Positions 45,552 to 53,578 of a stretch of DNA of 64,000 nucleotides are shown piece after piece (the stretch's first letter is position 1; every line of letters begins with the position of its first letter). The position numbers and the translations under genes are program-made. A model generated the notes under the pieces. It was not told the origin of the DNA, searched no databases, and worked only from the letters and a program-made list of their open reading frames with translations. The DNA is taken from positions 806,001-870,000 of the forward strand of contig CAXXPK010000003.1 of assembly GCA_963678075.2 (NCBI GenBank), given 5' to 3'. This DNA comes from Oleispirillum sp963678075 (GTDB lineage: Bacteria; Pseudomonadota; Alphaproteobacteria; Rhodospirillales; Rhodospirillaceae).

Positions 45552-46397
45552 GGCTCAGGACCCATTAAATTATTGCCAGGCAGATCGGTGGCTGATTTCC
45601 TCATGGGAGGGAGGACCCCATCCATGAGTGATCTGTTTTGGTTGTCAGAGAGGCAGCTGGCGAAGATCGAGCCGCATTTCCCGCTATCGCATGGCGTGCT
45701 GCGGGTTGATGATCGGCGAGTGATCAGCGGCATCGTTCATGTGATCCGCAACGGCTTACGGTGGCGAGATGCACCACCCGTCTATGGCCCCCACAAAACC
45801 CTCTATAATCGTTTCGTTCGCTGGAGCCGACTTGGGGTGTTCAGCCGGATCTTCGCGGCCTTGACGGGAGAGGCTGGCCCTCCAGACCGGTTGATGATCG
45901 ATGCAACCCACCTGAAAGCTCATCGGACCGCCGCGAGCCTCTATAAAAAGGGGCTCTTCCCCGATGTATCGGACGCACAAAAGGCGGGCTGAACTCCAAG
46001 CTTCATGCGGTTTGCGACGGACAAGGAAGGCCCCTCATCCTGCTGCTCAGCGAGGGGCAAATGAGCGATCACAAAGGCGCGATGCTGTTGCTCGACCTAT
46101 TTCCCAAGGCCAACGTCCTGATCGCCGACAAGGGCTATGACGGTGATCCCCTTCGAGAGGCTTTGACACAGCGAGGGATCGCTACATGCATCCCGCCAAT
46201 GCGTCATCGCAAAACCCAGTACGCTTACGACAAAACCCTCTATCGCCAGCGTCATAGGATCGAGAACCTCTTCGCTCGCCTCAAGGATTGGCGGCGTATC
46301 CACACCCGATATGACCGATGCGCGGATATCTTCTTTGCCGCCGTCATCATCGCGGTACTCCTCCTCTTCTGGATCGAACCTTAATGAGTCCTGAGCC
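45552..46397 (+). mobile_element. Complete IS-A element (IS5 family, IS427-like), 846 bp
   Basis: Terminal inverted repeats GGCTCAGGACCCATTAA (left) and its near-perfect complement TTAATGAGTCCTGAGCC (right, one mismatch) bound a two-frame transposase. TA flanks both ends (45550-45551 and 46398-46399), consistent with the TA/CTAG target use of this group. Two truncated relatives are at 17106-17208 and 35772-36154. Confidence 0.92.
45624..46384 (+). CDS. IS-A transposase (two frames, probable programmed frameshift)
   Basis: The first frame (45624-45992) begins MSDLFWLSERQLAKIEPHF and includes the first catalytic Asp in DRLMIDATHLKAH. The second frame continues as LNSKLHAVCDGQGRPL, with the second Asp in LIADKGYDGD and the Glu region RHRIENLFARLKDWR, and ends at 46384. 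The frames join around AAAAAGGGG at 45945-45953, a slippery sequence of the kind IS427-group elements use to make the full transposase. All three DDE positions are present, so this copy may be active. Confidence 0.88.
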
Positions 46398-46399
46398 TA

Positions 46400-46745
46400 G
46401 CAGGGTATTGAAAAATCGGTGGCATGGCTGGTATCGGCATAATTCAATCTCGGTAGTGGCTTGTTGCTGAGGGAATGATGCACGGGACAGACAAGCGATC
46501 TGGAGACTTGTTCTCCTGCGTTGACCTGGAGACGCGGGTGCGCATGGACCACCCGCTGCGGACGATCCGGGAGATGACCAATACGGCACTAGCGGCGTTG
46601 TCGGGCGACTTTGCAGCGCTCTACTCAGGAATGGGTCGGCCGTCGGTTCCACCGGAGAAGCTGCTGCGGGCCATGCTGTTGCAGGTGTTCTACTCGATCC
46701 GTTCGGAACGCCAATTGATGGAGCGCCTGGACTTTGACCTGCTGG
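46400..46745 (+). mobile_element. 5' remnant of IS-B with N-terminal transposase fragment
   Basis: The terminal repeat CAGGGTATTGAAAAATCG begins at 46401, directly after the TA that borders IS-A. The transposase start at 46475 (HGTDKRSGDLFSCVDLETR, then GRPSVPPEKLLRAMLLQVFY) continues to LDFDLL near 46743, where it is joined to amtB sequence. The catalytic parts are missing. The matching C-terminal part of this transposase type is at 16871-17103. Confidence 0.82.
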
Positions 46746-47690
46746 GTTGCCCCGTGCCTGGTTGATCCCGCCTTCGCGCAAACTGCGGATGTCGTTCCGG
46801 CGATCGATGCCGGCGATACCGCGTGGCTGCTGATTTCGTCGGCTCTGGTTCTGATGATGACGATCCCCGGCCTGGCGCTGTTCTACGGTGGCCTGGTCCG
46901 GTGCAAGAACGTACTACCGTGCTGATGCAGTGTCTGTTCGCCACCGGTATGCTATCGGTTCTCTGGGTGACGGTTGGCTACAGCCTGACCTTTACCGAGG
47001 GGACTCCCTTCATCGGCGGGCTGGATCGTTTCATGCTGAACGGCATTCTGCCGGACACCATCGCGCCCCTTGCCGCCACCATCCCGGAGACCGTCTTCGT
47101 GATGTTCCAGTGCACCTTCGCGGTGATTACTCCGGCGCTGATCGTCGGTGGTCCGGCCGATCGTATGAAGTTCTCGGCGATGATGCTGTTTCTTGGGGTC
47201 TGGTTGCTGTTGATCTATGTGCCGGTCGCGCACATGGTCTGGGGACCGGGCGGCTTCCGGCGCGGTGGCCGGTCTAGTGGCGGTGACTCCGGCCTGTGGT
47301 TTCGTTTCGGTCGGCAGTGCGCTGGTCATCGGTCTTGCCTCCGGCGTGGTTTGCTTCTGGGGGGTGACCGGTCTGAAGTCGCGCTTCGGATACGATGACG
47401 CCCTGGATGTTTGGGGCGTGCACGGCCTGGGTGGTGTTCTGGGCGCGGTGCTGACCGGCGTGTTCGCGGTCTCCGCGGTCGGTGGGGCCGGGAAGTCGGG
47501 TTTGATCGACGGCAATGCCGCCCAGGTGTGGGTTCAGATCGAGGGCGTGCTGTTGACCATCGTCTGGTCGGGGGTCGGCAGCTTGGTCATTCTGAAGGCG
47601 CTCGATCTGATGATCGGCCTCAGGGTCACGCGTGAAGCGAAGATCGAGGGCCTCGATTTCGTCCTGCATGGGGAAACCGTGGCCCACTGA
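46746..47690 (+). pseudogene. amtB: Ammonium transporter AmtB, first locus, broken
   Basis: The remnant starts inside the signal peptide region (PAFAQTADVVPAIDAGDT) and keeps the first helices (LLISSALVLMMTIPGLALF). A frameshift occurs near 46910 (GGLVRCKN-VL). After VAHMVWGPGGF near 47250 the sequence jumps to SGAVAGLVAVTPACGFV, so about 90-95 residues, including a block of central helices and the first pore histidine region, are missing, and the frame also changes. The second half, with DDALDVWGVHGLGGVLGAVL, is normal to the stop at 47690. Together with the IS cut at the start, the gene is non-functional. Confidence 0.88.
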
Positions 47691-47714
47691 TATCGCGCGT
47701 CCGTATCGCGGCGG

Positions 47715-47748
47715 AACGGCATCGGACCACGGTCCGGTGCCGTTTTTT
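47715..47748 (+). terminator. Intrinsic terminator after the first amtB
   Basis: ACGGCATCGGACC and its complement GGTCCGGTGCCGT form a long stem with a minimal loop, followed by TTTTTT, about 25 bases after the amtB remnant. Confidence 0.9.
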
Positions 47749-47751
47749 CAT

Positions 47752-48072
47752 GCCGATGGATTGGCGACAATGATGCATATTTTTTAATCTTCTTTTAGAG
47801 GCGTCGGCGTGTGTTGCGGGAATTCGCCGTAATGCGCTGTTTTTAAAGAAAAGTCGACGGGTATCCGTGGGAGTGTCGAGGGTTGAAAGGACTTCCCTGA
47901 TGGGCGGGAAAGGGCTGAATGACGGATGCTCGATGATGAAGTGGGTGATTGATGACTTTTTATGCAAAACCTCTTGGGGCGGCGCGGGGAATCCCGCCGA
48001 TCTTTCCCGTGTTGAAAAATTAATAGATTGATAAACAATGATTTTTTCACGCCTTTCGGTCCGTTTTCGATG
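47752..48072. other. AT-richer intergenic region upstream of the second glnK
   Basis: About 320 bases with noticeably lower GC content than the surroundings and no convincing gene. This is where NtrC-type enhancer sites for the sigma-54 promoter would be expected, but I could not recognise a clear TGCACC-type palindrome. Confidence 0.45.
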
Positions 48073-48088
48073 TGGCACGCGGCTTGTA
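48073..48088 (+). promoter_or_regulatory. Sigma-54 promoter of glnK-amtB
   Basis: TGGCACGCGGCTTGTA matches the sigma-54 consensus TGGCACG-N4-TTGCW with one mismatch in the -12 element. It ends 75 bases before the glnK start codon, so transcription should be activated by NtrC under nitrogen limitation. Confidence 0.8.
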
Positions 48089-48163
48089 CTGGAAGGGGCA
48101 AGCGCAGTGGGGTGCGCACAGGGCTGGCGGCCTCACCGCCGCAATGAAATTGGAGAAGAATGG

Positions 48164-48502
48164 ATGAAGCTCGTCACAGCGATCATCAAACCGTTCAAGT
48201 TGGACGATGTCCGCGAGGCCTTGACGCCGCTCGGCATCCAGGGCTTGACGGTGACCGAGGTCAAGGGGTTCGGACGCCAGAAGGGGCAAACCGAAATCTA
48301 TCGCGGCGCTGAATACGTGGTGAATTTCCTGCCCAAGGTGAAAATCGAAGTCGCGGTTGCCGCTGACATGGTGGACGCCGTGGTCGATGCCATCGTCAGC
48401 ACGGCCAAAACCGGAAATATCGGTGATGGCAAGGTGTTCATCACCGATATCGCCAAGGTTGTCCGCATCCGCATGGGCGAAACCAACGCCGAAGCGCTTT
48501 GA
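48164..48502 (+). CDS. glnK: Nitrogen regulatory protein PII (GlnK)
   Basis: This complete 112-residue PII protein begins MKLVTAIIKPFKLDDVREAL. It carries the T-loop with the uridylylated Tyr in KGQTEIYRGAEYVV (about Tyr51) and the C-terminal signature KTGNIGDGKVFITDI. It reports glutamine and 2-oxoglutarate status and blocks AmtB by inserting its T-loop. It precedes amtB by 14 bases and follows a sigma-54 promoter. This is the only intact member of the two glnK-amtB pairs in the window. Confidence 0.95.
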   Translation: MKLVTAIIKPFKLDDVREALTPLGIQGLTVTEVKGFGRQKGQTEIYRGAEYVVNFLPKVKIEVAVAADMVDAVVDAIVSTAKTGNIGDGKVFITDIAKVVRIRMGETNAEAL

Positions 48503-48516
48503 GGAGAGAGTCAGCG

Positions 48517-49740
48517 ATGAAGATCAGCAAAACATTTGTCGTTCTCCCGGCCTTAGCCGCGGTCGGCCTGGCTCTGTCGAGCGGTTCGGCGCATGCCGAG
48601 GTCGAGTCCGAAACGGCCTTCGTCTTTAATACCTTTTCCTTCCTGATTCACGGCGCTCTGGTGATGTGGATGGCTGCCGGTTTCGCCATGTTGGAAGCCG
48701 GTTTTGTCCGCACCAAGAACACCGCCACCATCTGTTTGAAGAACATCGCCCTCTATGCGATGGCCTGCATGATGTACTACTTTATCGGGTACAGCCTGAT
48801 GTACACCGATGTCACCGGCTTCATCGGCAGCTTCACGCTGTTCCATGACCCGTCCGTGGCCGAGGCCGCCCTGCTGGCCGCGACCGAGAAGACCACCGAG
48901 CTGGCCCCCCGGTGATCGAGGGCAAGTACGCGGTGATGTCCGATTGGTTCTTCCAGGTGGTGTTCGTCGCGACCGCCGCCTCGGTGGTTTCCGGCACCGT
49001 CGCCGAACGCATGAAGCTGTGGCCGTTCATGGTGTTCACCATGGTTCTGACCTCCTTGATCTATCCGATCGCCGGATCCTGGGCGTGGGGCGGTGGCTGG
49101 TTGAAGGAGTTGGGCTTCAAGGACTTCGCCGGTTCGACCCTGGTGCACTCGGTGGGTGGTTGGGCGGCGTTGACCGGTGCCATCATGCCGGGGCCGCGTA
49201 AGGGTAAGTTCAATGCCGACGGCAGCGTCAACCCGATCCCGGGTTCCAATCTGCCGCTGGCGACCCTGGGGACCTTTATCCTGTGGTTCGGTTGGTTCGG
49301 GTTCAACGGCGGTTCGCAACTGGCGTTGGGCTCGGCGACCGATGCGGTGGCGATCACCGCCGGTCCCGGACGTCGCGACCCCGCTTTACGCCATCATCAT
49401 CGGCGGTGTTGGCAGCGTGCTGGCGGTTCTGGCCGTGCCGTTGGTCGATAAGTTGAGGATCGACGACGTGGTCGGTGCCTTGTCGGTGCACTTGGTTGGT
49501 GGCATCTGGGGGACGCTGTGCGTCGGCATCTTCAACGGCGGCGATATCGTGGCTCAGGTCATCGGCATTCTGGCGGTGGGCGCCTTTACCTTGGTGACCG
49601 CCGGCGGAACCTGGGCGGTGCTGAAGTATACCGTCGGCATCCGCGTGACCGAGGAAGAGGAGTACCAGGGACAGGATAAGGCCGAGCTTGGCATGGAAGC
49701 CTATCCCGAATTCGGCGTCGGCGGTTCGGCGCGCCTTTGA
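48517..49740 (+). pseudogene. amtB: Ammonium transporter AmtB, second locus, frameshifted and shortened
   Basis: A signal peptide (ALSSGSAHAEVES) and the first helices (LVMWMAAGFAMLEAGFVRTKN) are intact. The frame is lost near 48910 in a C run (six C; seven would give TELAPPVIEGKYAV) and recovers in the next frame. After LALGSATDAVAI near 49355 the family's next 45-60 residues are absent and the sequence continues as TAGPDVATPLYAIIIGGVGS after another one-base shift in a CCC run. The C-terminus (RIDDVVGALSVHLVGGIWGTL, containing the second pore His) is normal. As given, it cannot make a full AmtB. Confidence 0.88.
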
Positions 49741-49768
49741 TCCCTCCGCGGGATCAGGATCAATCCCT

Positions 49769-49797
49769 GGCCGGGGCGTGCGTTGCATGCCCCGGTT
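49769..49797 (+). terminator. Hairpin terminator after the second amtB
   Basis: GGCCGGGGC and GCCCCGG enclose a short loop and are followed by TTTT, about 30 bases after the amtB stop. Confidence 0.7.
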
Positions 49798-49898
49798 TTC
49801 GGTTGCTTTTTTGGGCGATGGAATAACCTTTCACACTTTCTTGAGGGGGAGGGACGTACTATACAACTTAAGAAAGCTTGTTTTGCCCACACGCCGCT

Positions 49899-50606
49899 AT
49901 GTTGCTCATGAAGTCGAAGTATCTTGCCGCCGATGTGCCGATGTTCGCCGGTCTGCCCCCTGCGGTGCAGGCGTTTCTTGATCGCGCGCTGGTCTGGCGG
50001 CGGTTTCGCGCGGGGGACGAGATCATCGACCGCCAAAGCGAAACGCGCGATGTCTTCTTCGTCGCCGAGGGCAAGGTGCGAGTGGTTATATACTCAGTGT
50101 CGGGGCGTGAGGTCACGTTGGACGACATCGGTCCTGGCGGCCACTTCGGGGAGTTGGCGGCGCTAGACGGCGAGCCGCGCTCGGCCAGCGTGATGGCGGT
50201 GGAACCCGCCTTGATCTCCTCTCTTGGCGACGAGGCCTTCCGCAAGGTGGCGACCGAAAATCCGGCAATGGCGCTGTCGGTGATGCGGCGGTTGGCCACG
50301 GTGGTGCGAACCTCGTCCAATCGAATTCTTGATCTCAGCACGCTGGGCGCCAACAACCGCGTTCATGCCGAAGTTCTGCGCTTGGCCCGCGTGGCGGTGA
50401 AGCGACCGGACGGCAGCGCCGCGATTTCCCCGATTCCGGTGCATTCCGATCTGGCCAGCCGGGTCAGCACGACGCGCGAGACGGCTGCCCGCGTCATGGG
50501 CGATCTGTCGCGTCAGGACATCCTGAAGCGCGAGAAAAGCGCCTTGGTGGTTCTGGATATCGCCAAGCTGGCCACCCTGGTCGAAGACGTGCGCGGCGAT
50601 TTCTGA
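49899..50606 (+). CDS. Crp/Fnr-family transcription regulator
   Basis: This protein of about 235 residues has an N-terminal cyclic-nucleotide-binding beta barrel (EIIDRQSETRDVFFVAEGKVRV, then FGELAALDGEPRSASVMAVE) and a C-terminal winged helix-turn-helix (DLASRVSTTRETAARVMGDL). It has no N-terminal Fnr-type cysteine cluster. The GELAALDGEPRSASV segment is close to the cAMP-binding signature of Crp but also occurs in other effectors. Target genes are unknown. ATGs at 49899 and 49908 are both usable. Confidence 0.85.
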   Translation: MLLMKSKYLAADVPMFAGLPPAVQAFLDRALVWRRFRAGDEIIDRQSETRDVFFVAEGKVRVVIYSVSGREVTLDDIGPGGHFGELAALDGEPRSASVMAVEPALISSLGDEAFRKVATENPAMALSVMRRLATVVRTSSNRILDLSTLGANNRVHAEVLRLARVAVKRPDGSAAISPIPVHSDLASRVSTTRETAARVMGDLSRQDILKREKSALVVLDIAKLATLVEDVRGDF

Positions 50607-50742
50607 TTATCATCCCGTCATCAAAGGTTTTTATTCCGAGTGATGCCGGTCACTTTCGGCGTGTTCGGATTCGGGCATGGTGTGCAGGTCGATGGTTCTG
50701 CCGTCGATATCGGTATTCTCTTTCCCTCAAGAGCATACTTGA

Positions 50743-50772
50743 GGCCGGGCTCCTCCAAGCCCGGCCTTTTTT
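50743..50772 (+). terminator. Intrinsic terminator
   Basis: GGCCGGGCT and AGCCCGGCC form a 9-bp stem with a 6-base loop, followed by TTTTTT. It lies 140 bases after the Crp/Fnr gene, with no gene between. Confidence 0.9.
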
Positions 50773-50876
50773 CTTTTCGCCGTACCGGTTGTTTCGTTGT
50801 CCGCGATCGCCGACATTGCGGGGGCGGCTTCCTTGGGTTCGGCGCCGCGCGGTCGCGTCAAGGCGGAGGATGGAGC

Positions 50877-51247
50877 ATGTCGTCACGCGTGGGGCTTACG
50901 CTCGCGCTTCTTTCCGGATTGCTGGGGGCCTTGGCGATCATCGTCGGCGCGCTCTCCGCGCATACCGGGCTTTCCTATGCGGTGGTTCGCTGGATCGAAA
51001 TCGGGCGAGCCTATCATTTGCCGCATTTGGTCGCCTTGTGGGGGGCTCTGTTGGCTTCTCTGCTGGTCGTTTCGTACGATGCGGACGCGGCGCGTTATCT
51101 GTCGCGCGCGGCGATCGCCTGGGCTTGCAGGCCTTCACCGGGCTTCGGATGGGGGTGATCGTTCCGTCCGGTGCGGTCGGCTTGATCGTGGGCTGGGGAT
51201 ACGCCGCGTTGGCGGCGGCGCGATTGGCGCGGGGAGTGCGGGGATGA
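50877..51247 (+). pseudogene. DUF423 small membrane protein with a frameshift
   Basis: The first two thirds (LTLALLSGLLGALAIIVGAL, then YHLPHLVALWGALLASLLV) and the last third (FTGLRMGVIVPSGAVGLIV) match DUF423/YgdD membrane proteins but lie in different frames. Adding one G to the GGG run near 51124 joins them. The stop overlaps the start of the response regulator gene (ATGA at 51244-51247), supporting an originally coupled pair. The function of DUF423 is unknown. Confidence 0.75.
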
Positions 51248-51618
51248 TGCTGCCGTTGGTTCTGATCGTCGAGGATGCCGGTCCCGGCGCACGCCTACTG
51301 GCCGAACTGGTCGGCTTGGCCGGCGCGCGCGCGGCGGCGGCGCGCAACGGTACGGAGGCTTTGGCTCTGGCGCGGGAAAATCCACCGGATCTGGTGGTGA
51401 TGGACATTCGTCTTCCCGACGGCGATGGTTGGGACTGGGCGCGGCGGATCAAGGCATGCGCGTGTCTGACCGAGGCCCCGGTGTGGGCGTGTTCCGCCTT
51501 GCCGCCGGACGAATTGTTGGCCGACGCCTGGGACGATCCACCGTTCTCCGCCTGGATATCCAAGCCGTTCGCGGTGGCCGATGTCCTGGCGCGGCTGCGC
51601 CTCCAGTTGGCGCGCTGA
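51244..51618 (+). CDS. Single-domain response regulator (CheY/DivK type)
   Basis: This 124-residue receiver domain contains the acidic pocket (IVEDAGPGARLL), the phosphoacceptor Asp in LVVMDIRLPDGDGW (about residue 55), a conserved Ser/Thr position near ACSALP, and Lys in ISKPFAVADV. It has no output domain, so it must act through a partner. No histidine kinase gene is adjacent. A terminator follows at once. Confidence 0.85.
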   Translation: MMLPLVLIVEDAGPGARLLAELVGLAGARAAAARNGTEALALARENPPDLVVMDIRLPDGDGWDWARRIKACACLTEAPVWACSALPPDELLADAWDDPPFSAWISKPFAVADVLARLRLQLAR

Positions 51619-51623
51619 CAACG

Positions 51624-51659
51624 AAAAAGGCGCTCAGCCTAGCGGCGAGCGCCTTTTTT
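51624..51659. terminator. Bidirectional intrinsic terminator
   Basis: AAAAAGGCGCTC and GAGCGCCTTTTTT form a hairpin between the response regulator and the convergent rpmG gene, with A and T tracts allowing use on both strands. Confidence 0.92.
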
Positions 51660-51678
51660 CCGACGACCAAAGGCCATC

Positions 51679-51846
51679 TTACTTCATCTTGGTTTCCTTG
51701 AACGGCACGTGCTTGCGGACCACCGGGTCGTACTTACGGAATTCGAACTTCTCGGTCGTATTCCGAGGGTTCTTTTTGACGACGTAGAAGTAGCCGGTGC
51801 CGGCAGTGCTTTCCAGCTTCACGAGCACGGTGGCGGGCTTGGCCAT
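51679..51846 (-). CDS. rpmG: 50S ribosomal protein L33
   Basis: This 55-residue protein reads MAKPATVLVKLESTAGTGY at the start, then YVVKKNPRNTTEKFEFRKYD and an HVPFKETKMK end. It is the cysteine-free (zinc-independent) form of L33. The start at 51846 has normal spacing to AGAG upstream. Its place near topA-rnr is common in alphaproteobacteria. Confidence 0.95.
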   Translation of the reverse strand: MAKPATVLVKLESTAGTGYFYVVKKNPRNTTEKFEFRKYDPVVRKHVPFKETKMK

Positions 51847-51937
51847 GACCTGAATTCCATCTCTAGAGTAACGTCAACGTAAGGGGCGGAAAATAGCCGT
51901 TCCCTCGGCAAAGTCAAGCCCGAAAGCGCAAACCGTC

Positions 51938-53524
51938 CTACGGAACTTGGCGACTGGCCGATGTGGTCTCAAGCGCGGCCAGGGCGGTGCGGTAGGCGCC
52001 GGGGCTTTCCAGGATCGCTTCCGCGATATCGAGGTCAAGGGCGTCGCGGTTGCCGTGGTCCTCGGGGGGGCAGATACGGCGCAGTTCGTGGCGTCCCTGG
52101 GTATCGTTCAGGCCGACGCTGCGCCAGCGGTTGTAATTGGCGATGGCCGGAAGGTTGCCCGCGGTCAGCGCGTGCATCAGCATTTCGGGAGTGGTCCGCC
52201 CTTCGGCGGTACAGATGGTGGGCATCACGCCCAGGCCGTGCAGGGCATACCCGGATGGCGTGAAAAAACGCGACCAGGTCAGCGTCATTTCCCCGCCGCT
52301 TGGCATCGCCACCACGGTTTGCACCGTTCCCTTGCCGTACGAGGTGGTGCCGACCACCACGGCACGCCCGTCGGCCTGCAAGGCGGCGGCGACGATTTCG
52401 GCGGCCGACGCGGTGCGCCCATCGACCAGCACCAGAATCGGCAGGCCATTCAGGATGTCGCCGCCCGGCACGTCGGTCTGCGTCGCGGAATAATTCTGCA
52501 AGGTGTGGGGGTGGCGTCCGCGGGTGGCGACGATCTCGCCTTTTTTCAGGAACAGGTCGCTCAGGTTCACCGCCTGATCCAACAGTCCGCCGGGATTGCC
52601 GCGCAGGTCCAGTATCAGTCCGGTCGGGGATGTTTTCGCCTCGGCCAGGAATTCCTCGATCAGGTGCCGCGTCATCGAGACCGTCTGTTGGCTGAAGCGG
52701 GTGATCCTGAGGCGGGGAATGTTGCCCGTCCGGGTCAGAAAAGCGGTGGGGGTGGAAACCAGACCGCGCTTCAGCACGATCGTCCGTTCCGTTCCGGCGT
52801 GGGAAAGAATGACGCGCAGGCGGCTGTCCACCGGTCCGCGCAACAGGTCGTGCACCGTCTTGCGCGACAGGTCGTTGATCGGCGTCTCATCGAGCTTCAA
52901 GATGCGGTCGCCGGGTTCGATGGTCGCATCCTCGGCCGGGGTTCCCTCCAAGACCGAGGTCACTTCCAGGTGGTCGCGGTGCTTGCGATAGCGAATGCCG
53001 ATGCCGCCGAAGCCGTTGCGGCGTTCCTGCTGCTGTTCCGCTTCCACCCGTCCGGCATAGCGGGAGAAGGGGTCGAGAGGGGCCAGGGCGGAGTCGAAAA
53101 AGGCCTGATACAACGCTTCGGCATCGGCCCGGCCCAGGGCGCCGGACCGTGCTTGTGCCGCCTGCACGACGTGGAGCGTCAGATTGGCCCAGGCCTCCGG
53201 CGTGTCGGCGGAGGGCTTGGCCCATCGCCCGATGTTCTGTCCGCCGAGGGTGGCGGACAGCCCGGACGCATCCGAGAGCACGCTCAGCCCCGGTTCGATG
53301 GTCGCCAGGCCGCGCAGCCCCTCCAGGGTGGTGTCCGACAGGGAAACCGGCTCCAGCGCGCGGCTCTCGATGGCGCGCAGGCTATAGGCCAGGATGCGGC
53401 CGACTTCCGGCATGTCCAGTCCGGCTTGCGCGCCGGTCGGCGCGCCAAGCAAGGCCAGCGCCGAGACGCCGCCGCACGCAGCGAGCCCATGCCAGTTGGA
53501 AAGCCAGCGTCTTCGCGCGTTCAT
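51938..53524 (-). CDS. S41-family C-terminal processing protease
   Basis: The 528-residue protein begins with a signal-like hydrophobic segment (ALALLGAPTGAQA) and has a PDZ domain (ATIEPGDRILKLDETPIND, about residues 200-220). The S41 catalytic core follows, with Ser in VDGRTASAAEIVAAAL and Lys in GTTSYGKGTVQTV. It should act in the periplasm, cleaving C-termini of exported proteins. It is larger than the usual Ctp because of an extended N-terminal region. Confidence 0.87.
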   Translation of the reverse strand: MNARRRWLSNWHGLAACGGVSALALLGAPTGAQAGLDMPEVGRILAYSLRAIESRALEPVSLSDTTLEGLRGLATIEPGLSVLSDASGLSATLGGQNIGRWAKPSADTPEAWANLTLHVVQAAQARSGALGRADAEALYQAFFDSALAPLDPFSRYAGRVEAEQQQERRNGFGGIGIRYRKHRDHLEVTSVLEGTPAEDATIEPGDRILKLDETPINDLSRKTVHDLLRGPVDSRLRVILSHAGTERTIVLKRGLVSTPTAFLTRTGNIPRLRITRFSQQTVSMTRHLIEEFLAEAKTSPTGLILDLRGNPGGLLDQAVNLSDLFLKKGEIVATRGRHPHTLQNYSATQTDVPGGDILNGLPILVLVDGRTASAAEIVAAALQADGRAVVVGTTSYGKGTVQTVVAMPSGGEMTLTWSRFFTPSGYALHGLGVMPTICTAEGRTTPEMLMHALTAGNLPAIANYNRWRSVGLNDTQGRHELRRICPPEDHGNRDALDLDIAEAILESPGAYRTALAALETTSASRQVP

Positions 53525-53578
53525 GGTCCGTTCCGAATTACCGCTGTTCTTGTCGTATAATGTTCCGCCGCGCCGCCG

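Noticed and set aside
51947..53560. A 537-codon plus-strand open frame opposite the S41 protease
   Set aside because: The minus-strand protease has full catalytic motifs. The antisense frame is Gly/Arg/Val/Gln-rich without recognisable domains.
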